64,000 bases of DNA from Rhodococcus sp. SBT000017 (lineage in GTDB: Bacteria > Actinomycetota > Actinomycetes > Mycobacteriales > Mycobacteriaceae): contig NZ_REFU01000001.1 of assembly GCF_003688915.1 (NCBI RefSeq), positions 2,356,001-2,420,000 on the forward strand, in the 5' to 3' direction. Both the position numbers and the translations under genes were made by a program. Below are positions 53,849-63,310 of the stretch, piece by piece. The notes under the pieces were generated by a model. The model saw only the letters and a list, made by a program, of their open reading frames with translations. It had not been told where the DNA came from and searched no databases. Within the stretch, counting starts at the first letter, position 1. Each line of letters starts with the position of its first letter.

Positions 53849-54415
53849 ATGGCCCTCATTCATCAGGCGACGCTCGTTCCATCGAAACTGGACGCCATCG
53901 CAGCGTGGCTTCCGACTCAGGAGTGGTCTGCCCGTCGGGACATCACCGGACTCGAGGCCGTGGCTACGTATCGATTCGACGATCCCGACGGCGAGGTCGG
54001 TATCGAGACACATCTCCTGCGTTCGACGTCGGGCACCGTGTTTCAGGTACCCCTGACGTACCGCAGCGCACCGCTGGCCGGGGCAGACGCTTATCTCGTT
54101 GCCACGTTGGAACATTCGGTGCTCGGCACACGCTGGTTGTACGACGGCGTCGGCGATCCGGTGTATGTGGCGGTCACCACCGCGGCCATCGTCGAGGCCG
54201 CTGGTCAGGCAGAGCTGGTGGTGCAGGCGGCCGACGGTTCTCGATCGGTGCGCGAGTCCACCACGCAGGTGCGGGGTTCCGGTGGAAGCGCCTTGACGTC
54301 ACCCCACCTGCAGGTCCGGCGCGTGATCGATGCGACTCCGACCGAGCTGCCCCATCTGCTGGGTACCTGGCCGGGCCAGGACGAGCCGATCGTGCTGGTG
54401 GAGTTGCGAAACTAG
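53849..54415 (+). CDS. Maltokinase N-terminal cap-like protein
   Basis: A 188-residue protein consisting only of a domain like the N-terminal cap of maltokinase (starts MALIHQATLVPSKLDAIAAWLP; later GVGDPVYVAVTTAAIV). The kinase domain is absent. Stand-alone copies exist in actinobacteria, sometimes annotated as CG4-type or alpha-glucan-related; the role is unknown. Its stop overlaps the stop of the convergent fbpC-like gene by four bases (CTAG). Confidence 0.75.
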   Translation: MALIHQATLVPSKLDAIAAWLPTQEWSARRDITGLEAVATYRFDDPDGEVGIETHLLRSTSGTVFQVPLTYRSAPLAGADAYLVATLEHSVLGTRWLYDGVGDPVYVAVTTAAIVEAAGQAELVVQAADGSRSVRESTTQVRGSGGSALTSPHLQVRRVIDATPTELPHLLGTWPGQDEPIVLVELRN

Positions 54416-55467
54416 TCCGACGAACCCGCGAACCAGTGCACCGGCGATGTCACGGAGACCTCCACGGAAGTACCAGGAGCGAATCGGTCGGCGGTTCGGG
54501 CGATAGCGCGAAGCAGGAGCCCGGTGACGCTGTGCCGCAGGGTCACCGAGGATTCGGGGCCGGTGAAGAACTCGTGTTCGACGACGAATGCGCCGTCCTT
54601 GCGCTCCGAGACCGCCAGCTGCTCGGGCCGGAGCAACGCCTGCCCGTTTCCTGTCGCTCGGGTGGTGGACTCGAGACGCCCGAGGACGGTGTCGACGTGG
54701 CCGCCCTGGGCCGCAGCGTCGACGAAGTAGGCGTCGCCGACGAAGCGCGCGACCGCGGGTGTGGCGGGTCGCTCGTACACCTCACGCGGGGTGTCGATCT
54801 GGGCGCAGCGACCACCCAGCAGCACGGCAACTCGATCGGCAGTTCCGAGGGCCTCGGCCCGGTCGTGGGTGACGAGGATCGACGCGGTCTTGCTGGACTG
54901 CAACAGCTCTCGTACGTCCTGACGAATCGAGGTACGCAGCCCCGCGTCGAGGGCGGCGAACGGCTCGTCCATCAACACCACCGACGGAGCCGGCGCGAGC
55001 GCACGCGCCAACGCGATGCGCTGCTGCTGACCACCCGAGAGCTCGCTGGGCTTGACCCCACCGGCATCGGGTAGTCCGACGAGCTCGAGCATCTCGTCCA
55101 CGCGTTGTGCGCGCTCTCCGCGACCGGACAGGTATGGCCGCAGAAACCCTGCACGCAAACCGAATTCGATGTTCCTCCGTACCGTCAGGTGCGGGAAGAG
55201 CCCACCTTCCTGCGGCATCAGGCCGATCTCCCGCTTCTCCGGTGGCACCTGAATCTGGCCCGCCACCGAGATGTCCCGCCCGTCCGAGGTGATTCGGCCC
55301 GCGTCGATGCGGTGCAGCCCCGCAATGGATCGCAACAGGGTCGTCTTGCCGCAGCCGGAGGGGCCGAGAACGGCGAGCATCTCGCCGTCGCCGAGGTCGA
55401 GATCGATGCCGTGCAGCACGGCCGTACTGCCGTACGAGGCAACGAGTCCGGAAATCACCATGCTCAT
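54412..55467 (-). CDS. fbpC: Ferric iron ABC transporter ATPase (FbpC)
   Basis: ATPase subunit of an FbpABC-type ferric ion importer; 351 residues. Walker A GPSGCGKTT, the Q-loop in GLMPQEGGLFPH, signature ELSGGQQQRIAL and Walker B VVLMDEPFAALD are complete. A C-terminal OB/TOBE-like part (about 240-351) is typical of the FbpC/PotA group. ATG 55467 overlaps the permease stop. Specificity rests on the binding protein. Confidence 0.9.
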   Translation of the reverse strand: MSMVISGLVASYGSTAVLHGIDLDLGDGEMLAVLGPSGCGKTTLLRSIAGLHRIDAGRITSDGRDISVAGQIQVPPEKREIGLMPQEGGLFPHLTVRRNIEFGLRAGFLRPYLSGRGERAQRVDEMLELVGLPDAGGVKPSELSGGQQQRIALARALAPAPSVVLMDEPFAALDAGLRTSIRQDVRELLQSSKTASILVTHDRAEALGTADRVAVLLGGRCAQIDTPREVYERPATPAVARFVGDAYFVDAAAQGGHVDTVLGRLESTTRATGNGQALLRPEQLAVSERKDGAFVVEHEFFTGPESSVTLRHSVTGLLLRAIARTADRFAPGTSVEVSVTSPVHWFAGSSD

Positions 55468-57032
55468 GGCAGTGCTACTCGCTTCCGCGTCGTGCGCCCC
55501 AGCGCCCGTGTCAGGACGACCGTAGGGACCACCGAGATCAGGATCAGGGCCAGGGCGTAGGGAGCCGCCTCGCCGTATCGGAACGCCTCGGTGGTGGACC
55601 ACAGCGTAGTGGCGAGCGTATCGACTCCCCGAGGGCGCAGCATCAACGTCGCAGGTAGCTCCTTGGCGACGGTCAGGAACACCAGAGCAGCACCGGCGGC
55701 GATGCCGGGGGCCGCGATCGGAATCGTCACTCGAAGGTCGGTACGCATCCGACCCGCGCCCAGGGTCCGTGAGACATCCTCGAGGACAACGGGAGTGGCG
55801 TCGACGACCGCTCTCGTGCTGCCGACGGCCAGCGGCAGAAACAGCACCACGTATGCCAATACCAGCAGCACCGCTGTCTGGTAGAACGACGGCAGAAACC
55901 TGATTCCGAGGAAGACCGTGGCGAGCCCGACGGTGATACCCGGTAGTCCGTGCGCGATGTAGGTGGACAACTCGGCACCGCGGGCGGCCCTCGACGTGGA
56001 TCGGGCCGCGAACAGTGCGACCGGCAGCGCCAGCACGGCCACCACCACCGCGGCGGTCGCGGAGTACTGAACGGTCTTGGCCGTGACGGCCAGCACGTCC
56101 ACCCAATCGAAGGTGAACCGCAACGACCGGCTCAGCCATCGCGCCAAGGCCAGTATCGGTACCACCACCGAGAGAGTCAGTGCCGCAACGACAACGGCCA
56201 GAGCCGGGATGCGCCACCGGCCGAGGACGATCGGCTCGGCCTGCCGGTCGGTTCCCGATCCCACCCTCGCCGTAGCGCCGCGTCGGGCACGCCGTTCGAG
56301 GAGGGTGAGCACCAACGCGCCCACCACGAGGACCAGTCCGAGGACTGCGGCAGCGGTGCGATCGAGTCCCCCGCGGTACGCACTGTAGATGCCGAGGGTG
56401 AAGGCGTCGTAGCGCATCAGAGCCACCGCCCCGAAGTCACTGATGGTGTACAGCGCGACCAGCAGCGCGCCTGCTGCCGCGGCGGGAACCACGCGACGGC
56501 ACTCGACGGTCAGCGCCGTGCGCACAGCGCCTCGACCGAGGGTTCGAGAGACCTCGGTCAACGATGGGTCCGCGGTGGCGAACGCCGCGGACACCGGCAG
56601 CATCACCAGCGGGAAGCAGGACAACGTGAGCACCAGGGCTGCACCGGAAAACCCTGCCAACGAGGGGAACTCGGCGATCCACAGGTACCCGGACACGTAC
56701 GACGGGATGGCGAGTGGAGCGGCGAGGACCATCGCGAAGAAGCGTCGTCCCGGTAGATCGGTACGGACGGTCAGCCACGCCAGCAGAGTCCCGACCACGA
56801 CCGACGCGACGAGCACGGTGAGAGTGAGTGTTGCCGTACGGATCGCGAGGTCGAGCGTGCGTTGCCGCAGGAGCAGTCGCAGAACCTTCTCGGTTCCGCC
56901 GTCGAACGCTCGAACGAACAGGTACACCAGGGGTGTCAGCGTCAGCACTCCCACGCACAACGCGGTCGTCCCGAGAACGGGACGACCGCCGAAGTGGCGC
57001 CGCCGAAGCGGCTGGAGTGCAGACGTGGGCAC
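55464..57032 (-). CDS. fbpB: Ferric iron ABC transporter permease (FbpB)
   Basis: A 522-residue permease with 12 helices in two homologous halves, the fused FbpB form. Coupling loops are visible twice: SRTLGRGAVRTALTVECRRV in the first half and SRTLGAGRMRTDLRVTIPIA in the second. It lies four bases after the binding-protein gene and overlaps the ATPase gene, so the three form one operon. Confidence 0.92.
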   Translation of the reverse strand: MPTSALQPLRRRHFGGRPVLGTTALCVGVLTLTPLVYLFVRAFDGGTEKVLRLLLRQRTLDLAIRTATLTLTVLVASVVVGTLLAWLTVRTDLPGRRFFAMVLAAPLAIPSYVSGYLWIAEFPSLAGFSGAALVLTLSCFPLVMLPVSAAFATADPSLTEVSRTLGRGAVRTALTVECRRVVPAAAAGALLVALYTISDFGAVALMRYDAFTLGIYSAYRGGLDRTAAAVLGLVLVVGALVLTLLERRARRGATARVGSGTDRQAEPIVLGRWRIPALAVVVAALTLSVVVPILALARWLSRSLRFTFDWVDVLAVTAKTVQYSATAAVVVAVLALPVALFAARSTSRAARGAELSTYIAHGLPGITVGLATVFLGIRFLPSFYQTAVLLVLAYVVLFLPLAVGSTRAVVDATPVVLEDVSRTLGAGRMRTDLRVTIPIAAPGIAAGAALVFLTVAKELPATLMLRPRGVDTLATTLWSTTEAFRYGEAAPYALALILISVVPTVVLTRALGRTTRKRVALP

Positions 57033-57035
57033 CGA

Positions 57036-58079
57036 CTAGATGATTCCGACGTCGGTGAGGAGAGTCTGGGTGGCCTCGAGGGACGAGAGCTGACCCAGAT
57101 CGAGATCGGTCGAGCCCAGCTCGGACAGCGGCGGCAGGTCGTAATCGGAGGTGACTCCGTCGATGACGGGGTATTCGGCGGTCTCGTTCGCGAAGTAGGT
57201 CTGCGATTCGGTCGAGAGCAACTCGCGCACGAAGTCGAATGCCGCTTCCTGGTTGTCCGAATCAGCCAGCACACCGGCACCGGCGACGTTGATCAGCGCG
57301 CCGGGGTCACCGGGCTCGAAGTAGTGCAGCTCGACCGGGGCGTCGTCGCCGTTCTCTTCCTTGAAGGGGTACCAGTAGTAGTGGTTGGTCAGACCGGCGG
57401 AGACCTGTCCGTCGTTGACGGCGGTCAGCAGCGGGCCGTTGCCCTCGAAGGCGACGGGCTCGTTGGCGACGAAGGCTTCGAGCCACGTGCGGGCTCCGTC
57501 TTCGCCGCGCTGCACACGCAGGGCGGTGACGAATGCCTGGAAGGACGCATTGGTCGGTGCGTAGCCGATCTGTCCGCGCCAGCGGGGATCGAGCAGACCG
57601 TCGATACCGGTCGGCAGATCGCCGGCCTGCACCGAATCGGAGTTGTAGGCCAGCACGCGGGCCCGGGCGGAGGTGGCGACCCAGGTGCCGTCGGCACCGC
57701 GGTACTGCTCGGGAACGAGGGAGAGGATGTCCTCGGGCAGCGGTGCGAGAGCGCCCGCCTCGTCGAGGGCACCGAGTGCTCCTGCGTCCTGACCGTAGAA
57801 GACGTCAGCCGGGGTCGCGTCGCCCTCTTCGAGGATCTTTGCGGCCTGGGCGTTGGTGTTGCCCGAGTAGTCGACCTCGATGCCGCCACCGATGCGCTCG
57901 ATCAGCGGGTCGACGAGCTCTTCACCGCGGCCGGAGTACACCACGAGTGCGGACTCGGCGGTGGCGGACTCGGAGGTGGACGTGCCGTCGTCGGACGAGC
58001 CTTCCGAGCTGCATGCGACGAGACCGAGGGCGAGGGTTGCGCTGAACGAGAGCAGCGCCAAACGGCGAACGGTGAACAC
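57036..58079 (-). CDS. fbpA: Ferric iron-binding lipoprotein (FbpA)
   Basis: Extracytoplasmic iron-binding protein of 347 residues, lipid-anchored at LGLVACSS. The transferrin-like start LVVYSGRGEELVDPL and the tyrosine cluster NHYYWYPF (iron ligands in the FbpA family) support ferric ion as ligand. GTG is the start. It is the first gene of the operon; an IdeR-like box lies 54 bases upstream. Confidence 0.9.
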   Translation of the reverse strand: MFTVRRLALLSFSATLALGLVACSSEGSSDDGTSTSESATAESALVVYSGRGEELVDPLIERIGGGIEVDYSGNTNAQAAKILEEGDATPADVFYGQDAGALGALDEAGALAPLPEDILSLVPEQYRGADGTWVATSARARVLAYNSDSVQAGDLPTGIDGLLDPRWRGQIGYAPTNASFQAFVTALRVQRGEDGARTWLEAFVANEPVAFEGNGPLLTAVNDGQVSAGLTNHYYWYPFKEENGDDAPVELHYFEPGDPGALINVAGAGVLADSDNQEAAFDFVRELLSTESQTYFANETAEYPVIDGVTSDYDLPPLSELGSTDLDLGQLSSLEATQTLLTDVGII

Positions 58080-58132
58080 GGTTCTCCTGACGAAAACGGG
58101 TCATTGAAGACAATTCGATGAAAGTACACCAC

Positions 58133-58151
58133 AAAGGTGAGGCTCAGCTAC
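58133..58151. promoter_or_regulatory. IdeR/DtxR-like iron box upstream of fbpA
   Basis: AAAGGTGAGGCTCAGCTAC matches about 13 of 19 bases of the IdeR consensus TTAGGTTAGSCTAACCTAA, including the AGG and GGCT core. It lies between divergent fbpA and the FAD monooxygenase gene, so it could repress either or both when iron is plentiful. Confidence 0.6.
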
Positions 58152-58197
58152 TTTCCCTCCGGGATTGAACGTCCGGCCGCCCGGGCATTCGCGCCCC

Positions 58198-59397
58198 ATG
58201 ACTTCTCGCGTACTCGTCACCGGTGCCAGCATTGCCGGTCCCACCGTGGCTTTCTGGCTGGACCGGGCAGGCTTCGAGGTCACCGTCCTCGAACGCTCAC
58301 CGCAACTGCGACTCGGCGGCCAGAACATCGACGTTCGCGGCTCCGGCCGCGAGGTGCTGCGGCGCATGGGCCTGGATGCAACCCTCCTCGCGAACGGCAC
58401 CACCGAGAAGGGCACCCGCTTCGTCGACGACGCCGACGCCACCATCGCGGCCTTCCCGGCCGGCGACGGATCCCACGACGGCCCGACGGCGGAGTTGGAG
58501 ATTCTGCGCGGCGAGTTCGCGCGGATTCTGGTCGAATCCGCCGGACCGCGAACCGAGTATCGCTACGGCGATCGCGTCGTCGACGTGGCCCAAGATGCCG
58601 ACGGAGTCGATGTGACATTCGCGGCGGGACCGTCCGAGCGATTCGATCTGGTTCTCTTTGCCGACGGAATCCGCTCCAGCAGCAGGGAACTGGTGTTTTC
58701 CGGAGAGGCCACGACCACACCCGTCGGCCTGTACACCGCCTACGGCGTACTGCCGAAGGGACCGAGCGACGACGGCTGGTGGCGCTGGTACAACGCGCCC
58801 GGATCCCGAGTGGCGAATCTACGACCGGACAACCTCGGCACGACGCGGTTCAGCCTCTCCTGGGTGTCCGACGCCGGCGGGTACGAGGGAGCGTCGGACG
58901 AACAGGTCTTTGCTGCGCTACGAGCGCAGTTCGCCGGTGTCGGTTGGGAAGTGCCCCGGATCCTGGACTCGCTGGGACCGGACTCGGAACTGTACGTCGA
59001 CTATCTGGCGCAGGTGAAGGCCCCGCGCTGGTCGAAAGGCAGAATCGGCATGCTCGGCGATGCCGCCTGGTGCGCAACTCCGTTGTCCGGCATGGGCACA
59101 ACGTTGTCGGTCACCGGCGCGTACGTGCTCGCCGGCGAACTCGCACGGGCGAGTGATCATCGCGCCGGGTTCGAGGCCTTCGAGGCGCGCATGCGTCCGT
59201 TCGTCGATCAGGCGCAGAAACTCCCACCCGGCGTTCCTCGCGTCGCGCATCCGAAGACCTCGGTGGGAGTGGCCGCATTCCGCACCGTACTGCGCCTGGC
59301 CGGATCCAAGCCGGTGCAGTCCGTGAGCAGCAAGTTCCTCGGTCCCGACGCGGCGACACTCGAGCTGCCGGACTACGAGTTCGACAACGCAGGCTAG
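58198..59397 (+). CDS. FAD-dependent monooxygenase
   Basis: Flavoprotein hydroxylase of the PHBH/TetX-like group, 399 residues. The FAD dinucleotide fold GASIAGPTVAFWLDRAG opens the protein. The second FAD motif GDAAWCATPLSGMGTT lies at about 283-298. The substrate (aromatic compound, antibiotic or siderophore part) cannot be read. It is flanked by iron-uptake genes and shares an intergenic IdeR-like box with fbpA, which hints at iron control. Its stop overlaps that of the convergent siderophore reductase gene. Confidence 0.85.
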   Translation: MTSRVLVTGASIAGPTVAFWLDRAGFEVTVLERSPQLRLGGQNIDVRGSGREVLRRMGLDATLLANGTTEKGTRFVDDADATIAAFPAGDGSHDGPTAELEILRGEFARILVESAGPRTEYRYGDRVVDVAQDADGVDVTFAAGPSERFDLVLFADGIRSSSRELVFSGEATTTPVGLYTAYGVLPKGPSDDGWWRWYNAPGSRVANLRPDNLGTTRFSLSWVSDAGGYEGASDEQVFAALRAQFAGVGWEVPRILDSLGPDSELYVDYLAQVKAPRWSKGRIGMLGDAAWCATPLSGMGTTLSVTGAYVLAGELARASDHRAGFEAFEARMRPFVDQAQKLPPGVPRVAHPKTSVGVAAFRTVLRLAGSKPVQSVSSKFLGPDAATLELPDYEFDNAG

Positions 59398-60287
59398 AGC
59401 CCCACCCGCTCGAGCAGCGCGTCGAAGGCCTCGCTGGCCTCCTGCTCGGAACGGCCGGATTCGATGACGCCGTTGTACACCGCCAGCGCCTCCTCCTGAT
59501 ATTGCTTGTATTTCTCGAGCCACTTCTCCGAATCGGCGCGCCAGTATCCGATGATGTCGAAATACGCGATCTCGTAACCCAATTCCTTGCGGAAATGCTT
59601 GCGCACCCGACGCGAGGACGACGCCTCGCCGGCGAACCACACGTACCCACGTCCCTCGGGCACGGGGTAGGCCAGCGCCGCGTCGTCGAGAACGCTTGCG
59701 CTGTCGCCGTTTCCGGATCCGATGCGCCAGTCGAACGTGACGTCGGCCAGGGTCTCGAAGGATTGGATGTCGCCGCGTTCGAGAACCTCGACAATCGCGT
59801 GCGCCCGCATTCCTGCGGGCAACTGCTCGACGAGTCGGCCGAGCGCGGGCAACCCGGTCATGTCCGCGACCAGCAGCAGCCATTCGACATCGGCGGGCGG
59901 TGAATACCAGGATCGCGGGCGGGTGAACAGCACGGTCTGCCCCGGGACGGCCTGCTGGGCCCAGGTGGATGCGACACCGCCCTCGTGTGCGAAGAAGTCG
60001 ATGGTCAGCTCACCGCGCTCCGGATCGAGACGACGAATGGTGTAGTTGCGACCCTCTGGGGCGTCGTCGAGACCGTGGAACCACCAGAACCCGTCCACCT
60101 CGGTCATCGGCGGCGGGACAGCTTCGCCTGCCCGGGGAAAATAGACTCCGACGCATTCGTCGGGCACACCGAGCGTGCGGTAGCCGGCGACATGTTCGCC
60201 GCCGAACGTCACGCGCACCATGTGCACCGTGAGTCGTTCCACCGCAACGACGTCGGCGTAGTAGAAGCCACGCGGTTGTTCACTCAT
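59394..60287 (-). CDS. Siderophore-interacting protein (ferric-siderophore reductase)
   Basis: SIP-family flavin reductase of 297 residues that releases iron from imported ferric siderophores using NAD(P)H. The FAD motif RNYTIRRL and the SIP-type C-terminal block YVWFAGEASSSRRVRKHFRKELG are clear. The C-terminal tail is a charged helix (EKWLEKYKQYQEEAL). It stands downstream of the siderophore importer on the same strand, with its own putative iron box. Confidence 0.92.
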   Translation of the reverse strand: MSEQPRGFYYADVVAVERLTVHMVRVTFGGEHVAGYRTLGVPDECVGVYFPRAGEAVPPPMTEVDGFWWFHGLDDAPEGRNYTIRRLDPERGELTIDFFAHEGGVASTWAQQAVPGQTVLFTRPRSWYSPPADVEWLLLVADMTGLPALGRLVEQLPAGMRAHAIVEVLERGDIQSFETLADVTFDWRIGSGNGDSASVLDDAALAYPVPEGRGYVWFAGEASSSRRVRKHFRKELGYEIAYFDIIGYWRADSEKWLEKYKQYQEEALAVYNGVIESGRSEQEASEAFDALLERVGL

Positions 60288-60365
60288 CTTCGTCCTCGAT
60301 ACATATCTCGACGTAACTCCTGCGAGAAACCCTCAGGCTGACTCGGAGCCGTTCTTCCTCGACTC

Positions 60366-60384
60366 TAAACTAAGCCTTGCCTAG
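60366..60384. promoter_or_regulatory. Putative IdeR-like box upstream of the SIP gene
   Basis: TAAACTAAGCCTTGCCTAG matches about 12 of 19 bases of the IdeR consensus, with the AAGCCT core. It overlaps the stop of the importer ATPase gene and lies 79 bases upstream of the reductase start. Weaker than the fbpA box. Confidence 0.4.
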
Positions 60385-61176
60385 CCTGCGACCGACCACC
60401 TTGGGGATCACCAACGGAGTGTGTGATTCCGGATCATCGATGATGCGACACGGCAGCCCGAAGACCGCCTCGACCAGCTCGGCGGTGACGACGTCGGCGG
60501 GCGCGCCCTCGGTGACCACCGCGCCGTCCTTCATCGCGATGATGTGGTCGGCGTACCGGCAGGCGTGATTGAGGTCGTGCAGTACCGCCACGAGGGTGCG
60601 GCCGTTCTCGCGGTTGAGAGTGGCCAACAGGTCGAGCAGCTCGATCTGGTGGGCGATGTCGAGAAAGGTGGTCGGCTCGTCCAACAGCAACAGCGGCGTC
60701 TGCTGCGCCAGAACCATTGCCACCCAGACGCGTTGCTGCTGCCCGCCGGACAGTTCGTCCACCGGACGAGCCGACAGTGATGTCACCGCCGTTGCGTTCA
60801 TGGCCTCGATCACCGCGGCTTCGTCCGTCGTCGACCACTGCCTGATCAGCTTCTGATGCGGATAGCGGCCCCGCGCAACGAGATCGGCCACCGAGATACC
60901 GTCGGGTGCGATGGAAGTCTGCGGAAGCAGGCCGAGGCGTCGGGCAACTTCTTTCGCGGGATACGACGAGATCGCCTTCCCGTCCAGCAGAACGGTTCCG
61001 TGCGAGGGCTTCAGCAGCCGCGAAAGTGCCCGCAGCAGAGTCGACTTACCGCAGGCATTCGGTCCGACGATGACGGTGAACTTGCCGTCGGGAATCTCGA
61101 CGGTCAGGTTCTCACTGATGACGCTCTTGTCGTATCCGACCGTGATGTCGTCGGTGTGCAACCGAGGCTTCGTCAC
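60370..61176 (-). CDS. Iron-siderophore ABC transporter ATPase (FecE type)
   Basis: A 268-residue ATPase of the FecE/FepC family. Walker A GPNACGKST, the Q-loop LLPQTSIAPDGI, signature ELSGGQQQRVWV and Walker B LLLLDEPTTFLD are intact; the Tyr-Pro-His block RGRYPHQKLIRQW is typical of this family. GTG 61176 overlaps the upstream permease stop. It energises import of a ferric siderophore. Confidence 0.93.
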   Translation of the reverse strand: MTKPRLHTDDITVGYDKSVISENLTVEIPDGKFTVIVGPNACGKSTLLRALSRLLKPSHGTVLLDGKAISSYPAKEVARRLGLLPQTSIAPDGISVADLVARGRYPHQKLIRQWSTTDEAAVIEAMNATAVTSLSARPVDELSGGQQQRVWVAMVLAQQTPLLLLDEPTTFLDIAHQIELLDLLATLNRENGRTLVAVLHDLNHACRYADHIIAMKDGAVVTEGAPADVVTAELVEAVFGLPCRIIDDPESHTPLVIPKVVGRRLGKA

Positions 61177-62240
61177 TGCTTCCTGCCTTCCCGCGCCAAC
61201 AACCACACGAAGTATGCGCCGCCGACCGATACGGTCACCACACCCACCGGCAGCTGAGTGGGAGCGAAGGCGCGCTGCGCAACAACGTCGCTCACGACCA
61301 GCAGCAGCGCTCCCATGCACGCGGCGGGCACCATCGCCACTGACGAGGTGCCGGTGAGGCGGCGCGCCAGCTGCGGCGCGGCGAGGGCGATGAACGAGAT
61401 GGGCCCCGCCGCCGCGGTGACCATCGCGATCAGCGCAACACCCAGGAACACCAGCATCAGACGGGTCGGCTCGGCGCGCACACCGAGCGCCCTCGCTGCA
61501 TCGTCCCCCATCTCCAACATCGGCAGCCGACGCGAGAGCACCGCCAAGCCCGACGCGATGACGACCGACACGGCCAGCACGGGCCCCACCTGCGACCATC
61601 CAAGCCCGTTGAGGGTGCCCGCACCCCACACGGCGGCCGCGATCGCGTCGTCCAGGTCGGCCCTGATCACGAGCCAGGTGTTGACCGAGGCGAGGACGGC
61701 ACTGACGGCGATCCCGACGATGATCAACCGAAAGCCCTGCACCCCGCGCCGGTACGCGAGCAGGTAGACCACGGCCGCCGTCGCGAGTCCGCCGACGAGC
61801 GCGCCCGCTCCGGTCCGGTAGTAGCCGCCACCGAGGGCGAGGATGACCACGAGAGCGCCGGTGTAGGCACCGGTGCCGAATCCGATGATGTCCGGGCTGC
61901 CCAACGGATTTCGCGTCAAGGATTGAAAGACCGCTCCCGATACGCCGAGGGCGGCTCCGAACAGGAAGGCCAGTGCCACTCGGGGAAAGCGCCACTCCAT
62001 CACCACGATCTCGGTGAGGCGCGGCGCGTCGCCGAACACCGCGGCGAGCACCTCGTTCGGCGGAATGTAGTAGTCGCCGGTACCGACCGCGACGACGGAG
62101 ACCATCACCGTCACGAGAAGCAAGGCCGCGCAGACGCCCACTGTTCGGATGTCGATGCGGCCGTCCACTCGGTCCCGCACTCGCACGACCCACAGCCTTC
62201 GGCCGAAATCGATGTCGCCGCCGCGTTGTTCACGGGTCAC
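61173..62240 (-). CDS. Iron-siderophore ABC transporter permease (FecD/FepG type)
   Basis: A 355-residue permease of the BtuCD/FecCD family with about nine to ten helices after a polar N-terminus. Family blocks: RFPRVALAFLFGAALGVSGA, QSLTRNPLGSPDIIGFGTGA and GPISFIALAAPQLARRL. GTG 62240 overlaps the first permease gene; it pairs with that protein as a heterodimer. Confidence 0.93.
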   Translation of the reverse strand: MTREQRGGDIDFGRRLWVVRVRDRVDGRIDIRTVGVCAALLLVTVMVSVVAVGTGDYYIPPNEVLAAVFGDAPRLTEIVVMEWRFPRVALAFLFGAALGVSGAVFQSLTRNPLGSPDIIGFGTGAYTGALVVILALGGGYYRTGAGALVGGLATAAVVYLLAYRRGVQGFRLIIVGIAVSAVLASVNTWLVIRADLDDAIAAAVWGAGTLNGLGWSQVGPVLAVSVVIASGLAVLSRRLPMLEMGDDAARALGVRAEPTRLMLVFLGVALIAMVTAAAGPISFIALAAPQLARRLTGTSSVAMVPAACMGALLLVVSDVVAQRAFAPTQLPVGVVTVSVGGAYFVWLLAREGRKQ

Positions 62241-63310
62241 AGTCCGCTCGCCTTCTTCCGGCGAACCAGCACGATCAGCACCGGTGCGCCGACGAACGCG
62301 GTGACGATACCGACCTGCAGCTCCCCCGGCCTGATCACGATGCGTCCGACCACATCGGAGAGCAGCAGCAAGCCCGGTGCCGCGAACACCGTGTAGATCA
62401 GAATCCAACGCTGGTCCGGTCCGACGAACCACCGCACCATGTGCGGAATCATCAGTCCGACGAATCCGATGGGCCCGGCCGCCGCCGTCGCAGCGCCGGC
62501 GAGCAGAGTCACTGCGACGACACCGACGATTCGCGTACGAATCACATTCGCCCCCAACGACTGGGCCAGATCGTCGCCGAGCGCAATCGCATTGAGGGGA
62601 CGTGCGATCAGGGCAGCCAGGAAGACTCCGAGCGCGATGAACGGGGCGACCTCGGACGCGATGTCCAGACCTCGACCGGCCAACGACCCGGCTCCCCAGA
62701 ACCGCATCCTGTCGAAGGCATCCGGATCGAGCAACAGCATGCCCGAGGTGACGCCGCCCAGTACCGCACCGAGCGCAATTCCGGACAGTGTCAAGCGAAT
62801 CGGAGTAGCTCCTGCTCGCCCCAGCGACCCCAGTGCGTACACCACGATCGTGGCGACCACCGCCCCCGCGAACGCGAACCAGATGTAGGACCCGATGCCG
62901 GTGACACCCAGCACGCCGACGGCGAACGCGACGAAGAACGCCGCCCCGGCATTGACGCCGAGAATTCCCGGGTCGGCCAGCGGATTTCGCGTCATCGCCT
63001 GAATCAGCGCACCGGCCACCCCGAGGGCAATCCCGACGAGCAACCCCAGAACCGTACGCGGGAGCCGCAGTTCGCGGACGATCACGGATTCGGTGGATCC
63101 GTCGGCGTGCAGCAGCCCGTGCCACACCTGACCGATCGGGATGTACTCGGTGCCCACCGAAATGCTCACCAGGCACAGCACTGCCAGAACACCGACGACG
63201 ACGAACAACCCCCCGGCGCGACGCGCATCGGTGCGAGCGAGACCACCGGCGAGAGCCGGAACATCTCGCTGTTCCGGCTCGTCGCCCACGCTCGTCCTCA
63301 CCCGATTCAC
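62237..63310 (-). CDS. Iron-siderophore ABC transporter permease (FecC/FepD type)
   Basis: A 357-residue permease of the same family. Blocks: RLPRTVLGLLVGIALGVAGA, QAMTRNPLADPGILGVNAGA and GPIGFVGLMIPHMVRWFVGP. GTG 63310 overlaps the N-hydroxylase stop, so uptake genes are translated together with siderophore biosynthesis. The binding lipoprotein of this system is not in the window. Confidence 0.93.
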   Translation of the reverse strand: MNRVRTSVGDEPEQRDVPALAGGLARTDARRAGGLFVVVGVLAVLCLVSISVGTEYIPIGQVWHGLLHADGSTESVIVRELRLPRTVLGLLVGIALGVAGALIQAMTRNPLADPGILGVNAGAAFFVAFAVGVLGVTGIGSYIWFAFAGAVVATIVVYALGSLGRAGATPIRLTLSGIALGAVLGGVTSGMLLLDPDAFDRMRFWGAGSLAGRGLDIASEVAPFIALGVFLAALIARPLNAIALGDDLAQSLGANVIRTRIVGVVAVTLLAGAATAAAGPIGFVGLMIPHMVRWFVGPDQRWILIYTVFAAPGLLLLSDVVGRIVIRPGELQVGIVTAFVGAPVLIVLVRRKKASGL

